DNA of 49,574 bases from Bacteroides sp. SM23_62 (GTDB lineage Bacteria > Bacteroidota > Bacteroidia > Bacteroidales > SM23-62), in contig LJUP01000005.1 of the NCBI GenBank assembly GCA_001303955.1, forward strand, positions 1 to 49,574, read 5' to 3'. The notes beneath the pieces are model-generated. The model saw only the letters and a program-made list of their open reading frames with translations, was not told the DNA's origin and ran no database searches. Positions within the stretch are counted from its first letter, which is position 1. Every line of letters starts with the position of its first letter. Made by a program: the position numbers and the translations under genes. Of this stretch, positions 40,230 to 49,225 are shown in pieces.

Positions 40230-40634
40230 TCAGTCTTTTAATACCTTGAATTGAAAGGTCACCCCGGTTAATTCTGCAAGATCCTTGCCATTTTCGAGGA
40301 TATGAAGGTCTTCTTCTTCATAATACCAGTCAATCACGGTATCGGTCTGAATATCAGCTATCATCCTCAACTTCTGCAAAATAAAAATCAGCATCCTAAC
40401 GGAACCGGAATTGTAATAGGTCATTTTGAAGGATACCTTTGGAGCGGGAAAAGAAAACTGGTTCTCAACCTTCCTTATGGCAGCGAGATAGGCATCGAGC
40501 CATTCCAGCACAGGCATGTAGAATGCAAACAGGTCTTCCGGGAGGGATATTCCCTCAAATTCGAAAATACCGGCACCGGGATCCAGGAGGATCCTCGGTG
40601 TATGGTTTTTCTCAGGAATCTGAAGGATTTCCAT
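40230..40634 (-). CDS. second SiaC-family (DUF1987) protein
   Basis: 134-aa ORF: ILLDPGAGIFEFEGISLPEDLFAFYMPVLEWLDAYL, FKMTYYNSGSVRMLIFILQKL, VIDWYYEEEDLHILENGKDLAELTG. Confidence 0.85.
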   Translation of the reverse strand: MEILQIPEKNHTPRILLDPGAGIFEFEGISLPEDLFAFYMPVLEWLDAYLAAIRKVENQFSFPAPKVSFKMTYYNSGSVRMLIFILQKLRMIADIQTDTVIDWYYEEEDLHILENGKDLAELTGVTFQFKVLKD

Positions 40635-40670
40635 AAATCATGGATTTCGCGGTAGAAAGATATAAACAAT

Positions 40671-40694
40671 CCCGGTAAATTTCAATATACCGGG
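40671..40694 (-). terminator. possible hairpin terminator downstream of guaA
   Basis: CCCGGTA-N10-TACCGGG, 7-bp perfect stem, only a weak T-rich tail on the minus strand. Confidence 0.35.
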
Positions 40695-40721
40695 CATACC
40701 AATTATCCTGGCTCAATCTCC

Positions 40722-42251
40722 CTATTCCCACTCAATGGTCGCCGGTGGCTTGGAGCTGATATCATAAACCACCCTGTTGATCCCCCGGACCTTGTTGATG
40801 ATATCATTGGATACCCTTGCCAGGAAATCGTAGGGCAGTTTTGCCCAGTCAGCCGTCATGCCATCCACCGATGTGACAGCCCGCAGGGCCACGGCCAGTT
40901 CATAGGTCCGCTCATCTCCCATCACTCCTACGGATTGAACAGGCAAAAGCACCACGCCCGCCTGCCAGACTTCTTCATAGAGTCCTGTTTCCATGAGTCC
41001 GCCTATAAATATATCATCCGCCTCCTGCAGCATCCTCACCTTCTCTTCAGTGATATCTCCCAGGATCCTTACCGCCAGTCCGGGTCCCGGGAAAGGATGC
41101 CTGTTCCGGATAATGGGATCCAGTCCCACGCTCTTACCAACCTTCCTTACCTCATCCTTGAACAGCAGCTTCAGGGGTTCAACGATGTCCAGGTTCATCA
41201 TCTCGGGCAATCCTCCCACATTATGATGGGATTTGATCTTGGCTGAGGGACCGTTCACCGAAACAGACTCTATCACATCCGGGTATATGGTACCCTGTGC
41301 CAGCCACTTGACATCCTCAAGTTTGCCTGCCTCTTCCTCGAATACCTCGATGAAATTCCGGCCTATGCTTTTGCGTTTCAGTTCCGGATCTGTGATCCCT
41401 TTCAGGTCATCCAGGAATTTTTTACGGGCATCCACCCCGATCACGTTCAACCCAAGTTTTTTATATGTGGCCAGGACCTTCGTGAATTCATCCTTTCGCA
41501 GTAAACCGTTATCCACGAAGATACTAATCAGGTGATCACCGATGGCCTTATGCAGCAACATGGCCGCAACCGATGAATCGACACCCCCTGAAAGTCCCAG
41601 TACCACCCTGTCGTTTCCCAGTTTTTCACGCAGTTCACTGACCGTTGATTCCACAAAGGAGTCAGGTGTCCACAACTGGCCGCATCCACAAGTGCCGACC
41701 AGGAAATTATGCAGGATCTTCCGGCCTTCCGTTGTATGATGCACCTCGGGATGGAACTGGAGCCCGAATGTGCTTTCACCCGTGATCTGGAAGGCACCGA
41801 CCTCAATATCCCCGGTGCTGGAGATGATCCGGTAATGATCCGGCATCCTTACGATGGTATCCCCGTGGGACATCCAGACCTGAGACCCGCTGCTGACCCC
41901 ATCCAGCAGGGAGGCTTCGGGATCAACAGAGGCCAAATTGGCCCGGCCGTATTCCCTGCTTGCAGCCGGGGCAACCTCCCCACCATATGCATGAGCCAGG
42001 TACTGAGCACCATAACAGATGCCAAGAAGCGGGAGCCTGCCCTTGATGTTGTCAAGGTCGGGTATCGGTGCATCCTTATCCCTCACTGAATACGGGCTGC
42101 CTGAAAGGATCACCCCCTTCACTTCCGGTCCCGGGTCAGGCACCTTATTATATGGATGGATCTCGCAATAAACATTCAGCTCCCGCACACGCCGTGCGAT
42201 CAGCTGCGTATATTGTGAACCGAAATCCAGTATGTAAATTGTTTCCTGCAT
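40722..42251 (-). CDS. guaA: GMP synthase (glutamine-hydrolysing)
   Basis: 509-aa [83 protein letters not shown] terminus. Confidence 0.98.
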   Translation of the reverse strand: MQETIYILDFGSQYTQLIARRVRELNVYCEIHPYNKVPDPGPEVKGVILSGSPYSVRDKDAPIPDLDNIKGRLPLLGICYGAQYLAHAYGGEVAPAASREYGRANLASVDPEASLLDGVSSGSQVWMSHGDTIVRMPDHYRIISSTGDIEVGAFQITGESTFGLQFHPEVHHTTEGRKILHNFLVGTCGCGQLWTPDSFVESTVSELREKLGNDRVVLGLSGGVDSSVAAMLLHKAIGDHLISIFVDNGLLRKDEFTKVLATYKKLGLNVIGVDARKKFLDDLKGITDPELKRKSIGRNFIEVFEEEAGKLEDVKWLAQGTIYPDVIESVSVNGPSAKIKSHHNVGGLPEMMNLDIVEPLKLLFKDEVRKVGKSVGLDPIIRNRHPFPGPGLAVRILGDITEEKVRMLQEADDIFIGGLMETGLYEEVWQAGVVLLPVQSVGVMGDERTYELAVALRAVTSVDGMTADWAKLPYDFLARVSNDIINKVRGINRVVYDISSKPPATIEWE

Positions 42252-42282
42252 GTTTTTGAATGGTTAGAAAGGGCAAAGATAA

Positions 42283-43197
42283 TCAATCCACCTCAAAGCG
42301 GTCACCGTCATTCACGAGGGTAGTACCAGGGAATATTTCCCTGGCTTCGGTCTCCAGCAGGGAGATGTCTTTATACCTGGAGGAAAAATGGCCGATGAGC
42401 AGCCTGCCAACCCCTGCCCCAGCTGCCAGTTCTGCCGCCTGCCGGGCCGTGGAATGAAAGGTCTCATGGGCCAGGGAAGCATCTTCCTGGGCAAATGTAG
42501 CTTCGTGGTATAATAAATCAACACCTTCCAGGTGGGGTATGTTCACCTTGTTCGGACGGGTATCTGAACAGTATGCATAACTTCTCGGCGCCGGTGGAGG
42601 AAGTGTTAGCAAAGCATTTGGAATGCTGGTTCCGTCCGGCAAGATGAAATCTGCTCCCTGCTTGATCTTCACGATATCCTTTACCGGGATATTATACTCA
42701 ATGATCTTTTCCTTCAGGATATTTCTTTCCCTCGGTTTCTCCCTGAAAAGAAACCCGCAGGTGGGAATCCGGTGGATCATGGGCAGGCTGAGGACGGTAA
42801 TGTTTTTATCTTCATGTACCAGGGCTGGTCTCCTGCACTGTATCCTGTGGAAATAAAGTTCAAATCCCAGGTCATTCTGAAAAAATTTCAGATGGTCGAG
42901 GACCAATTCCTCCAAACCCTCCGGCCCGAATACATGCAATGGCTCTTCCCTGCCCAGCAGGCTGAAGGACGATAGCAAACCGAAAATGCCAAAGATATGA
43001 TCCCCGTGCAGGTGGCTGATGAAAATATGGTGGATCTTCCCCAGGCGGATCCTGTATTTGCGAAGCTGCATCTGTGTACCTTCTCCGCAATCAATCAAAA
43101 AAAACCGCTCATTCACATTCAGCAATTGAGCGGTGGGAAATCTTTCTGATGTAGGCAGCGCGGAACTGCTACCCAGTATAGTTAAACGGAATGACAC
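42283..43197 (-). CDS. rnz: ribonuclease Z
   Basis: 304-aa ORF: ILGSSSALPTSERFPTAQLLNV, FISHLHGDHIFGIFGLLSSFSLLGR, YCSDTRPNK, LLYHEATF, LIGHFSSRYKD. Confidence 0.96.
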   Translation of the reverse strand: MSFRLTILGSSSALPTSERFPTAQLLNVNERFFLIDCGEGTQMQLRKYRIRLGKIHHIFISHLHGDHIFGIFGLLSSFSLLGREEPLHVFGPEGLEELVLDHLKFFQNDLGFELYFHRIQCRRPALVHEDKNITVLSLPMIHRIPTCGFLFREKPRERNILKEKIIEYNIPVKDIVKIKQGADFILPDGTSIPNALLTLPPPAPRSYAYCSDTRPNKVNIPHLEGVDLLYHEATFAQEDASLAHETFHSTARQAAELAAGAGVGRLLIGHFSSRYKDISLLETEAREIFPGTTLVNDGDRFEVD

Positions 43198-43206
43198 AGC
43201 CTGAAT

Positions 43207-43554
43207 TTACTCGGCTGCCCTGATCATTTCTTCACCTTCTTGAACTGTATTGGTAATGTTTAATACAGTGTCCAGCTGAGAAATGGTAATCAGCCTTTCA
43301 ACGGCTTCATTTAATCCCGTCAGTACAAATGTGCCATTGGCATTTTTACAAAGTCGGTTGGCCACAAGAATCGCGCTCAAACCTGAAGAATCACAATAAC
43401 GCACATGATCCAGGTCCAGTACAATGTTTTTCTCGCCATTTCCTGATACCAGTACGAGTTCTGACTTAAGGGTCGGAGCGATATGTGTGTCCAGTTTTTC
43501 CTCCAGCACCTGAATCAATGTGTAATTATCAAGCTTTTCGATCTTGAATTCCAT
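43207..43554 (-). CDS. STAS-domain anti-sigma-factor antagonist
   Basis: 115-aa ORF: NIVLDLDHVRYCDSSGLSAILVANRLCKNANGTFVLTGLNEAVERLITISQLDTVLNI (DSSG motif). Confidence 0.9.
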   Translation of the reverse strand: MEFKIEKLDNYTLIQVLEEKLDTHIAPTLKSELVLVSGNGEKNIVLDLDHVRYCDSSGLSAILVANRLCKNANGTFVLTGLNEAVERLITISQLDTVLNITNTVQEGEEMIRAAE

Positions 43555-43579
43555 ATGCTATTGAATTTTAAAAGTGTGA

Positions 43580-45868
43580 CTATTTATCTTTTGTGGAGTC
43601 TTCCTTCGTTTTCTTCTCGTTCTGCTCCATTTCCGATTTCAGCGCGGCCAGTTCGGAAATATCTCCCAGTGTTGTCTTTTCGAGTCCGCTCTTCAATTTC
43701 CTGGCAGCACGCTTGGTCTCGGTTTCGGCTGTCCGCTTTTTGGTATCCTCTGTTTTACGCTGCTTGTCTTCGAATAAACGGGTATGCGACAGTACGATAC
43801 GCTTGGCAGACTTGTTGAATTCAATGACCTTGAATTCCAGTTTTTCATCTGCCTTTATCAAGGATGCATCTTCCTTCACCATATGCTTCTGTGCAACAAA
43901 ACCTTCAACACCATAAGGAAGCGCAACAACCGCTCCTTTGTCAACTATTTCAATGACCGTTCCCTCATGTATTGAACCCTGTTTAAATACCGACTCAAAT
44001 ACATCCCAGGGATTCTCTTCCAATTGCTTATGCCCGAGGCTTAAGCGCCTGTTTTCTTTGTCAATCTCCAGCACGACCACTTCAATCTCTTCCCCGATGG
44101 CCGTAAATTCAGCAGGATGCTTGATCTTTTTTGTCCACGAGAGGTCAGAAATATGGATCAATCCATCCACGCCCTCCTCTATTTCAACAAAGACGCCGAA
44201 GTTAGTAAAGTTACGAACTTTTGCGTTATGTTTCGTGCCGACAGCATATTTTTCTTCAATTTTTTCCCATGGATCTGCCTTCAATTGTTTCATGCCCAGG
44301 GACATCTTACGCTCCTCCCGATCGAGGGTAAGGATCACTGCTTCTACCTCATCACCAACGTTCAGAAATTCCTGTGCACTGCGCAAATGTTGTGACCATG
44401 ACATCTCAGATACATGGATCAGGCCTTCCACTCCGGCTGCTATTTCGACGAATGCTCCATAATCGGCCATCACAACAACTTTCCCCTTCACTTTGTCTCC
44501 GACCGTCAGCTTCTCATCTAGTGAATCCCATGGATGAGGGGTCAGCTGTTTGAGTCCAAGTGCAATCCTTTTCTTGTCATCATCGAAATCGAGGATCACT
44601 ACATTCAACTTCTGGTCAAGTTGCAGGATCTCTTCAGGATGATTTACGCGTCCCCAGGAAAGGTCAGTGATATGTATCAGTCCGTCGACACCTCCAAGGT
44701 CAATGAAGACCCCGTATGAAGTGATATTTTTTACTGTACCTTCAAGTACCTGGCCTTTTTCAAGCTTGGCAATGATCTCTTTCTTCTGCTGTTCCAGCTC
44801 AGCCTCGATCAGGGCTTTGTGTGAAACAACGACATTCTTGAATTCATGGTTGATCTTGACCACCTTGAATTCCATTGTCTTGCTGACGTAGGCATCGTAA
44901 TCACGTATGGGTTTGACATCTATCTGTGAACCGGGCAGGAACGCTTCAATGCCGAAGACATCAACGATCATTCCTCCTTTGGTCCGGCACTTGATATATC
45001 CTTTGATGATCTCATCCTGCTCCAGCGCGGTATTGACCCTGTCCCATGAACGCATGGCACGGGCTTTCTTGTGAGAAAGGACGAGCTGTCCTTTTTTATC
45101 TTCCTGGCTTTCGACATACACCTCGACGGTATCACCGACTTTCAGTTCAGGATTATACCTGAATTCGTTAAGGCTGACAACCCCTTCTGATTTAAAGCCT
45201 ATGTTGATAACGACTTCCCGCTTGTTCATTGAAATTACGGTCCCGTCAACCACTTCAGCTTCGGCGATCGTCGAGAGGGTCTCATCGTACATGTTCTCGA
45301 ACTTGCTCCTCTCGGCATCCCTGTCCACATCATCGGATTTGCCGAAACTATCCCAGTCAAATTCACCTGCACTGTCCCCCAGGCTTACAGGAGCCGGGGC
45401 TGGAGCCTCGTCGGCTTCCAATGCCGGTGTATCTTCGGCAATGGTTCCGGATGTTTTCTCCGTCTCAGCCTCTGTTGATTCAGCATCGGCTGGTTCAGGT
45501 ATTTCCTGAACTTTCTCAGGCGTTTCGGCTTCTGCCATGGCAGGTTCAGCATCTTCCTTTTCGGCTTTTGCATCCCCGGCTTTAACCTCAGTTTTAGTGG
45601 CCTTGCTTGTTTCTTTGGTTTTTGCCTTCGTAGAATCCTCTCCGGATTTTTTTTCACTCTCTGCAGCTTTGGGTTTCGCCGTGGATTTTTTGGCGCTGGC
45701 TGCTGATGTTGTTCCAGCCTTGGCAGTGCTGGTTTTAGCATCTTTGGACTGGTCAGTTTTATTTGCTGATTCTGCTACTTTTTCTTCCTGTTTTTCAACT
45801 TTTCCCTTTGTCACATTTTCCGGGGTTTTTTCGCTTGCCCCATCCATGCTTTTTGTTTCTTCACTCAT
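43580..45868 (-). CDS. rpsA: 30S ribosomal protein S1 with long low-complexity N-terminal extension
   Basis: 762-aa ORF; tandem S1 domains (GVFIDLGGVDGLIHITDLSWGRVNHPEE; GAFVEIAAGVEGLIHVSEMSWSQHL; GVFVEIEEGVDGLIHISDLSW), Bacteroidota-like EFDWDSFGK near residue 169. Confidence 0.95.
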   Translation of the reverse strand: MSEETKSMDGASEKTPENVTKGKVEKQEEKVAESANKTDQSKDAKTSTAKAGTTSAASAKKSTAKPKAAESEKKSGEDSTKAKTKETSKATKTEVKAGDAKAEKEDAEPAMAEAETPEKVQEIPEPADAESTEAETEKTSGTIAEDTPALEADEAPAPAPVSLGDSAGEFDWDSFGKSDDVDRDAERSKFENMYDETLSTIAEAEVVDGTVISMNKREVVINIGFKSEGVVSLNEFRYNPELKVGDTVEVYVESQEDKKGQLVLSHKKARAMRSWDRVNTALEQDEIIKGYIKCRTKGGMIVDVFGIEAFLPGSQIDVKPIRDYDAYVSKTMEFKVVKINHEFKNVVVSHKALIEAELEQQKKEIIAKLEKGQVLEGTVKNITSYGVFIDLGGVDGLIHITDLSWGRVNHPEEILQLDQKLNVVILDFDDDKKRIALGLKQLTPHPWDSLDEKLTVGDKVKGKVVVMADYGAFVEIAAGVEGLIHVSEMSWSQHLRSAQEFLNVGDEVEAVILTLDREERKMSLGMKQLKADPWEKIEEKYAVGTKHNAKVRNFTNFGVFVEIEEGVDGLIHISDLSWTKKIKHPAEFTAIGEEIEVVVLEIDKENRRLSLGHKQLEENPWDVFESVFKQGSIHEGTVIEIVDKGAVVALPYGVEGFVAQKHMVKEDASLIKADEKLEFKVIEFNKSAKRIVLSHTRLFEDKQRKTEDTKKRTAETETKRAARKLKSGLEKTTLGDISELAALKSEMEQNEKKTKEDSTKDK

Positions 45869-45920
45869 TTAACAAAATAATTAATAATTAGTAAGTTAGA
45901 CAATATGTATAGTAAATTGA

Positions 45921-45954
45921 GGTGCAAAAATAAGACTTTATTCTTAATTGCACC
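45921..45954. repeat. 7-bp inverted repeat GGTGCAA-N20-TTGCACC in rpsA-ugd intergenic region
   Basis: Perfect arms at 45921-45927 and 45948-45954. Confidence 0.8.
45925..45932 (-). promoter_or_regulatory. TAnnTTTG -7 element (TATTTTTG on minus strand) for rpsA
   Basis: Exact match to the Bacteroidota -7 consensus, ~57 nt upstream of the rpsA ATG; embedded in the inverted repeat above. Confidence 0.45.
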
Positions 45955-45961
45955 AGCATTC

Positions 45962-45976
45962 CGGCAAAATTTGCCG
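45962..45976. repeat. 15-nt palindrome CGGCAAAATTTGCCG
   Basis: Seven-bp perfect arms around a single central base. Confidence 0.8.
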
Positions 45977-46063
45977 ATTATTTTAGGGATTGCTTTTCAT
46001 ATTCCTGATATTATTCATTGTTGAAAATTAGAGAAAAGGTATATCTTTAAGACCAAAACAAGT

Positions 46064-47383
46064 ATGAAAATCACTGTAGTGGGAACCGGATATGTTGGAC
46101 TCGTCACCGGAACGTGTTTTGCTGAAACGGGACTTGATGTCGTATGTGTTGATATCGACGCAGATAAAATCAATCATCTTAACAAAGGGGAGGTCCCTAT
46201 CTTTGAACCCGGACTTGACAGGCTGATAGCGAGGAACCTGGAATCAAAAAGATTGCACTTTTCGACAGATTACCAGCAAGCCCTGGCTGAAACAGATGCT
46301 GTTTTTATTGCCGTCGGCACTCCCCCCGGAGAAGATGGCACTGCAGATCTCAAATATGTTCTTGAGGTAGCCCGGCAGATAGGCAAGCTGATCACTGAAT
46401 ATATCGTGATTGTAACAAAGAGTACCGTGCCTGTGGGAACGGCGGAAAAAGTCAGGGCTGCGGTACAGGAGGTTTTGGACCAGCGGAAGGTAAATATCCC
46501 GTTTGATGTTGCCTCAAATCCTGAATTCCTGAAAGAAGGGAACGCCATTGATGACTTCCTCAAACCTGACAGGATTGTTATCGGGACTGATTCACCGCGT
46601 GCCGAGAAGATCATGAAACGGATGTACAATCCTTTTCTCCTGAACGGGCATCCCCTTATCTTCATGGATATCCCGTCGGCTGAAATGACCAAATACGCCG
46701 CCAATGCCATGCTGGCTACCAAGATCAGTTTCATCAATGATATCGCCAATCTCTGTGAACGGACAGGGGCTGATGTCAACATGGTCAGAAGGGGTATCGG
46801 AAGCGACAGCCGTATCGGCAATAAATTCATCTATGCCGGCGTAGGGTATGGCGGCTCATGCTTCCCCAAAGACGTTAAGGCATTGATTAATACGGGACTT
46901 GAATACGGGTATCCCATGCGGATCCTGCAGTCGGTTGATGAGGTGAACGAGTACCAGAAAACCATACTCGTTGGGAAAATAAATTCATATTTCAAGTCGG
47001 TCAAGGGCAGGACCCTGGCGGTATGGGGACTCTCATTCAAGCCCAATACCAATGATACCCGCGAAGCACCTGCTTTGGTGGTTATCTCTGAATTACTGAA
47101 GGCCGGCTGCCACATCAAGGCTTTTGACCCGGTAGCCATGGATGAATTTAAAACGATTATGGGAGACAGGATCGAATATACCAAAGACCGGTATGAGGCC
47201 CTGATTGATGCAGAGGGACTGGTACTGATCACTGAGTGGTCAGAATTCAGGATCTTGAATTACCCCCTGCTGAAGAAACTGATGAAGGAACATGTAGTGT
47301 TTGACGGCCGGAATATTTATGATCCTGCTGAAATGAAAGAAAACGGCATTACCTATTACGGGATAGGCCGGAACGTAGACTAA
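46064..47383 (+). CDS. UDP-glucose 6-dehydrogenase
   Basis: 439-aa [102 protein letters not shown]. Confidence 0.97.
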   Translation: MKITVVGTGYVGLVTGTCFAETGLDVVCVDIDADKINHLNKGEVPIFEPGLDRLIARNLESKRLHFSTDYQQALAETDAVFIAVGTPPGEDGTADLKYVLEVARQIGKLITEYIVIVTKSTVPVGTAEKVRAAVQEVLDQRKVNIPFDVASNPEFLKEGNAIDDFLKPDRIVIGTDSPRAEKIMKRMYNPFLLNGHPLIFMDIPSAEMTKYAANAMLATKISFINDIANLCERTGADVNMVRRGIGSDSRIGNKFIYAGVGYGGSCFPKDVKALINTGLEYGYPMRILQSVDEVNEYQKTILVGKINSYFKSVKGRTLAVWGLSFKPNTNDTREAPALVVISELLKAGCHIKAFDPVAMDEFKTIMGDRIEYTKDRYEALIDAEGLVLITEWSEFRILNYPLLKKLMKEHVVFDGRNIYDPAEMKENGITYYGIGRNVD

Positions 47384-47393
47384 ATTGCCTGCC

Positions 47394-48329
47394 ATGAAAA
47401 GAATTCTCGTAACCGGCGGGGCCGGCTTTATCGGCTCCCATCTCTGTGAGCGCCTCCTTGACATGGGATATGAAGTGACCTGCCTGGATAATTTCTTCAC
47501 GGGGACAAGAAAGAATATCATCCACCTGATCGACAACCCTTATTTTGAACTCGTCCGGCATGATATCATCATGCCCTATTTCATGGAGGTGGATGAGATC
47601 TATAATCTTGCCTGTCCAGCATCACCGGTACATTACCAGTTTAACGCCATCAAGACCATCAAGACATCGGTAATGGGCACCATTAATATGCTGGGCCTTG
47701 CCAAAAGGGTAAAAGCCAAGATCCTTCAGGCTTCCACCAGTGAAGTGTATGGTGACCCGCATGTTCATCCACAAACTGAAGCATACTGGGGACATGTGAA
47801 CCCGATCGGGATCCGTTCCTGCTATGACGAGGGCAAACGGTGTGCCGAGACCCTTTGTATGGATTACCTGAGACAGAATAAGGTCAAGGTAAAGATTGTC
47901 AGGATCTTTAATACTTATGGACCCAGGATGCATCCCAGTGATGGGCGGGTAATATCCAATTTTATTGTCCAGGCCCTGAAGGGCAGGGACCTGACTGTGT
48001 ACGGTGATGGCTCTCAGTCCCGCAGCTTTCAGTATATTGATGACCTGCTGGAGGGACTGGTCCGCATGATGGAAACCAAGGACGATGTCACCGGTCCGGT
48101 GAACATGGGGAATCCCAGGGAATTTACGATCAAACAGCTCGCAGAGCTGGTGATCAGATTGACCAACAGCAAATCCAGGATCACCTATGCGCCGCTGCCA
48201 CAGGATGATCCCATCCAGCGGCAACCCGACATATCCCTGGCCAACAGGCTGCTGGACGACTGGAAACCAAAGATAAAGCTGGAGGAAGGCTTGCTGAAAA
48301 CAATTGATTATTTTAAAGAAAGCATTTAA
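47394..48329 (+). CDS. UDP-glucuronate decarboxylase (UDP-xylose synthase)-like SDR
   Basis: ORF from 47385 with likely Met at 47394: [87 protein letters not shown]. Confidence 0.93.
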   Translation: MKRILVTGGAGFIGSHLCERLLDMGYEVTCLDNFFTGTRKNIIHLIDNPYFELVRHDIIMPYFMEVDEIYNLACPASPVHYQFNAIKTIKTSVMGTINMLGLAKRVKAKILQASTSEVYGDPHVHPQTEAYWGHVNPIGIRSCYDEGKRCAETLCMDYLRQNKVKVKIVRIFNTYGPRMHPSDGRVISNFIVQALKGRDLTVYGDGSQSRSFQYIDDLLEGLVRMMETKDDVTGPVNMGNPREFTIKQLAELVIRLTNSKSRITYAPLPQDDPIQRQPDISLANRLLDDWKPKIKLEEGLLKTIDYFKESI

Positions 48330-48330
48330 A

Positions 48331-49221
48331 ATGAAAGGAATTATTCTTGCAGGCGGTGCAGGAACACGGCTGTATCCACTGACCAAAAGCATTTCAAAAC
48401 AGATCATCCCGGTCTATGATAAACCCATGATATACTACCCCCTGTCTGTGCTTATGCTGGCCGGGATACGCGAAATCCTGATCATATCCACACCGGAAGA
48501 TCTACACCTGTATGAAGACCTGCTGGGGGACGGGCAGCAATTGGGACTGAACCTCAATTATGAGATACAGCCTTCCCCGGACGGACTGGCACAGGCATTT
48601 ATCATTGGTGAGAAATTCATAGGCAGTGATCCTGTATGCATGATCCTGGGAGACAATATTTTTTATGGACACGGATTTGGCAAGGTGCTGCTCGATACCT
48701 CCAAATTGAAAGACGGGGCTGTGGTATTCGGTTATTATGTTACCGACCCCGAGAGATACGGGGTGGTGCAGTTTGACGCTGAAGGGAAAGCCCTGACCAT
48801 TGAGGAAAAACCCAGACAGCCCAAAAGTAATTATGCTGTGACCGGACTTTATTTCTACAGCAATGATGTCATTGACAAGGCCAAATCATTAAAGCCATCG
48901 GCACGTGGAGAGCTGGAAATAACAGATCTGAACCGGCTCTATCTGGAGGAAAAAAGGCTGAAGGTCAGGATCATGGGAAGGGGGATGGCATGGCTCGACA
49001 CAGGCACCCATGAAAGCCTCCTGCAGGCGTCCAATTATATCTATACCATAGAAGAGAGGCAGGGGCTGAAAGTTTCGTGTATTGAGGAGATCGCCTTCAA
49101 ACGCGGTTACATTGACAGGAAACAACTGGTCCGGCTGGCTGAGCCCCTGCTTAAGAACCAGTACGGACAGTATCTGATGAATATTGCTGAAGAGAAGATC
49201 TTCACTTTTACCATTGAATGA
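48331..49221 (+). CDS. rfbA: glucose-1-phosphate thymidylyltransferase
   Basis: [67 protein letters not shown]. Confidence 0.97.
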   Translation: MKGIILAGGAGTRLYPLTKSISKQIIPVYDKPMIYYPLSVLMLAGIREILIISTPEDLHLYEDLLGDGQQLGLNLNYEIQPSPDGLAQAFIIGEKFIGSDPVCMILGDNIFYGHGFGKVLLDTSKLKDGAVVFGYYVTDPERYGVVQFDAEGKALTIEEKPRQPKSNYAVTGLYFYSNDVIDKAKSLKPSARGELEITDLNRLYLEEKRLKVRIMGRGMAWLDTGTHESLLQASNYIYTIEERQGLKVSCIEEIAFKRGYIDRKQLVRLAEPLLKNQYGQYLMNIAEEKIFTFTIE

Positions 49222-49225
49222 TCAT

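Noticed and set aside
45201-45872. Ser/Ala-rich and Arg/Pro-rich plus-strand ORFs opposite the S1 N-terminus
   Set aside because: Low-complexity mirror of the repetitive rpsA extension.
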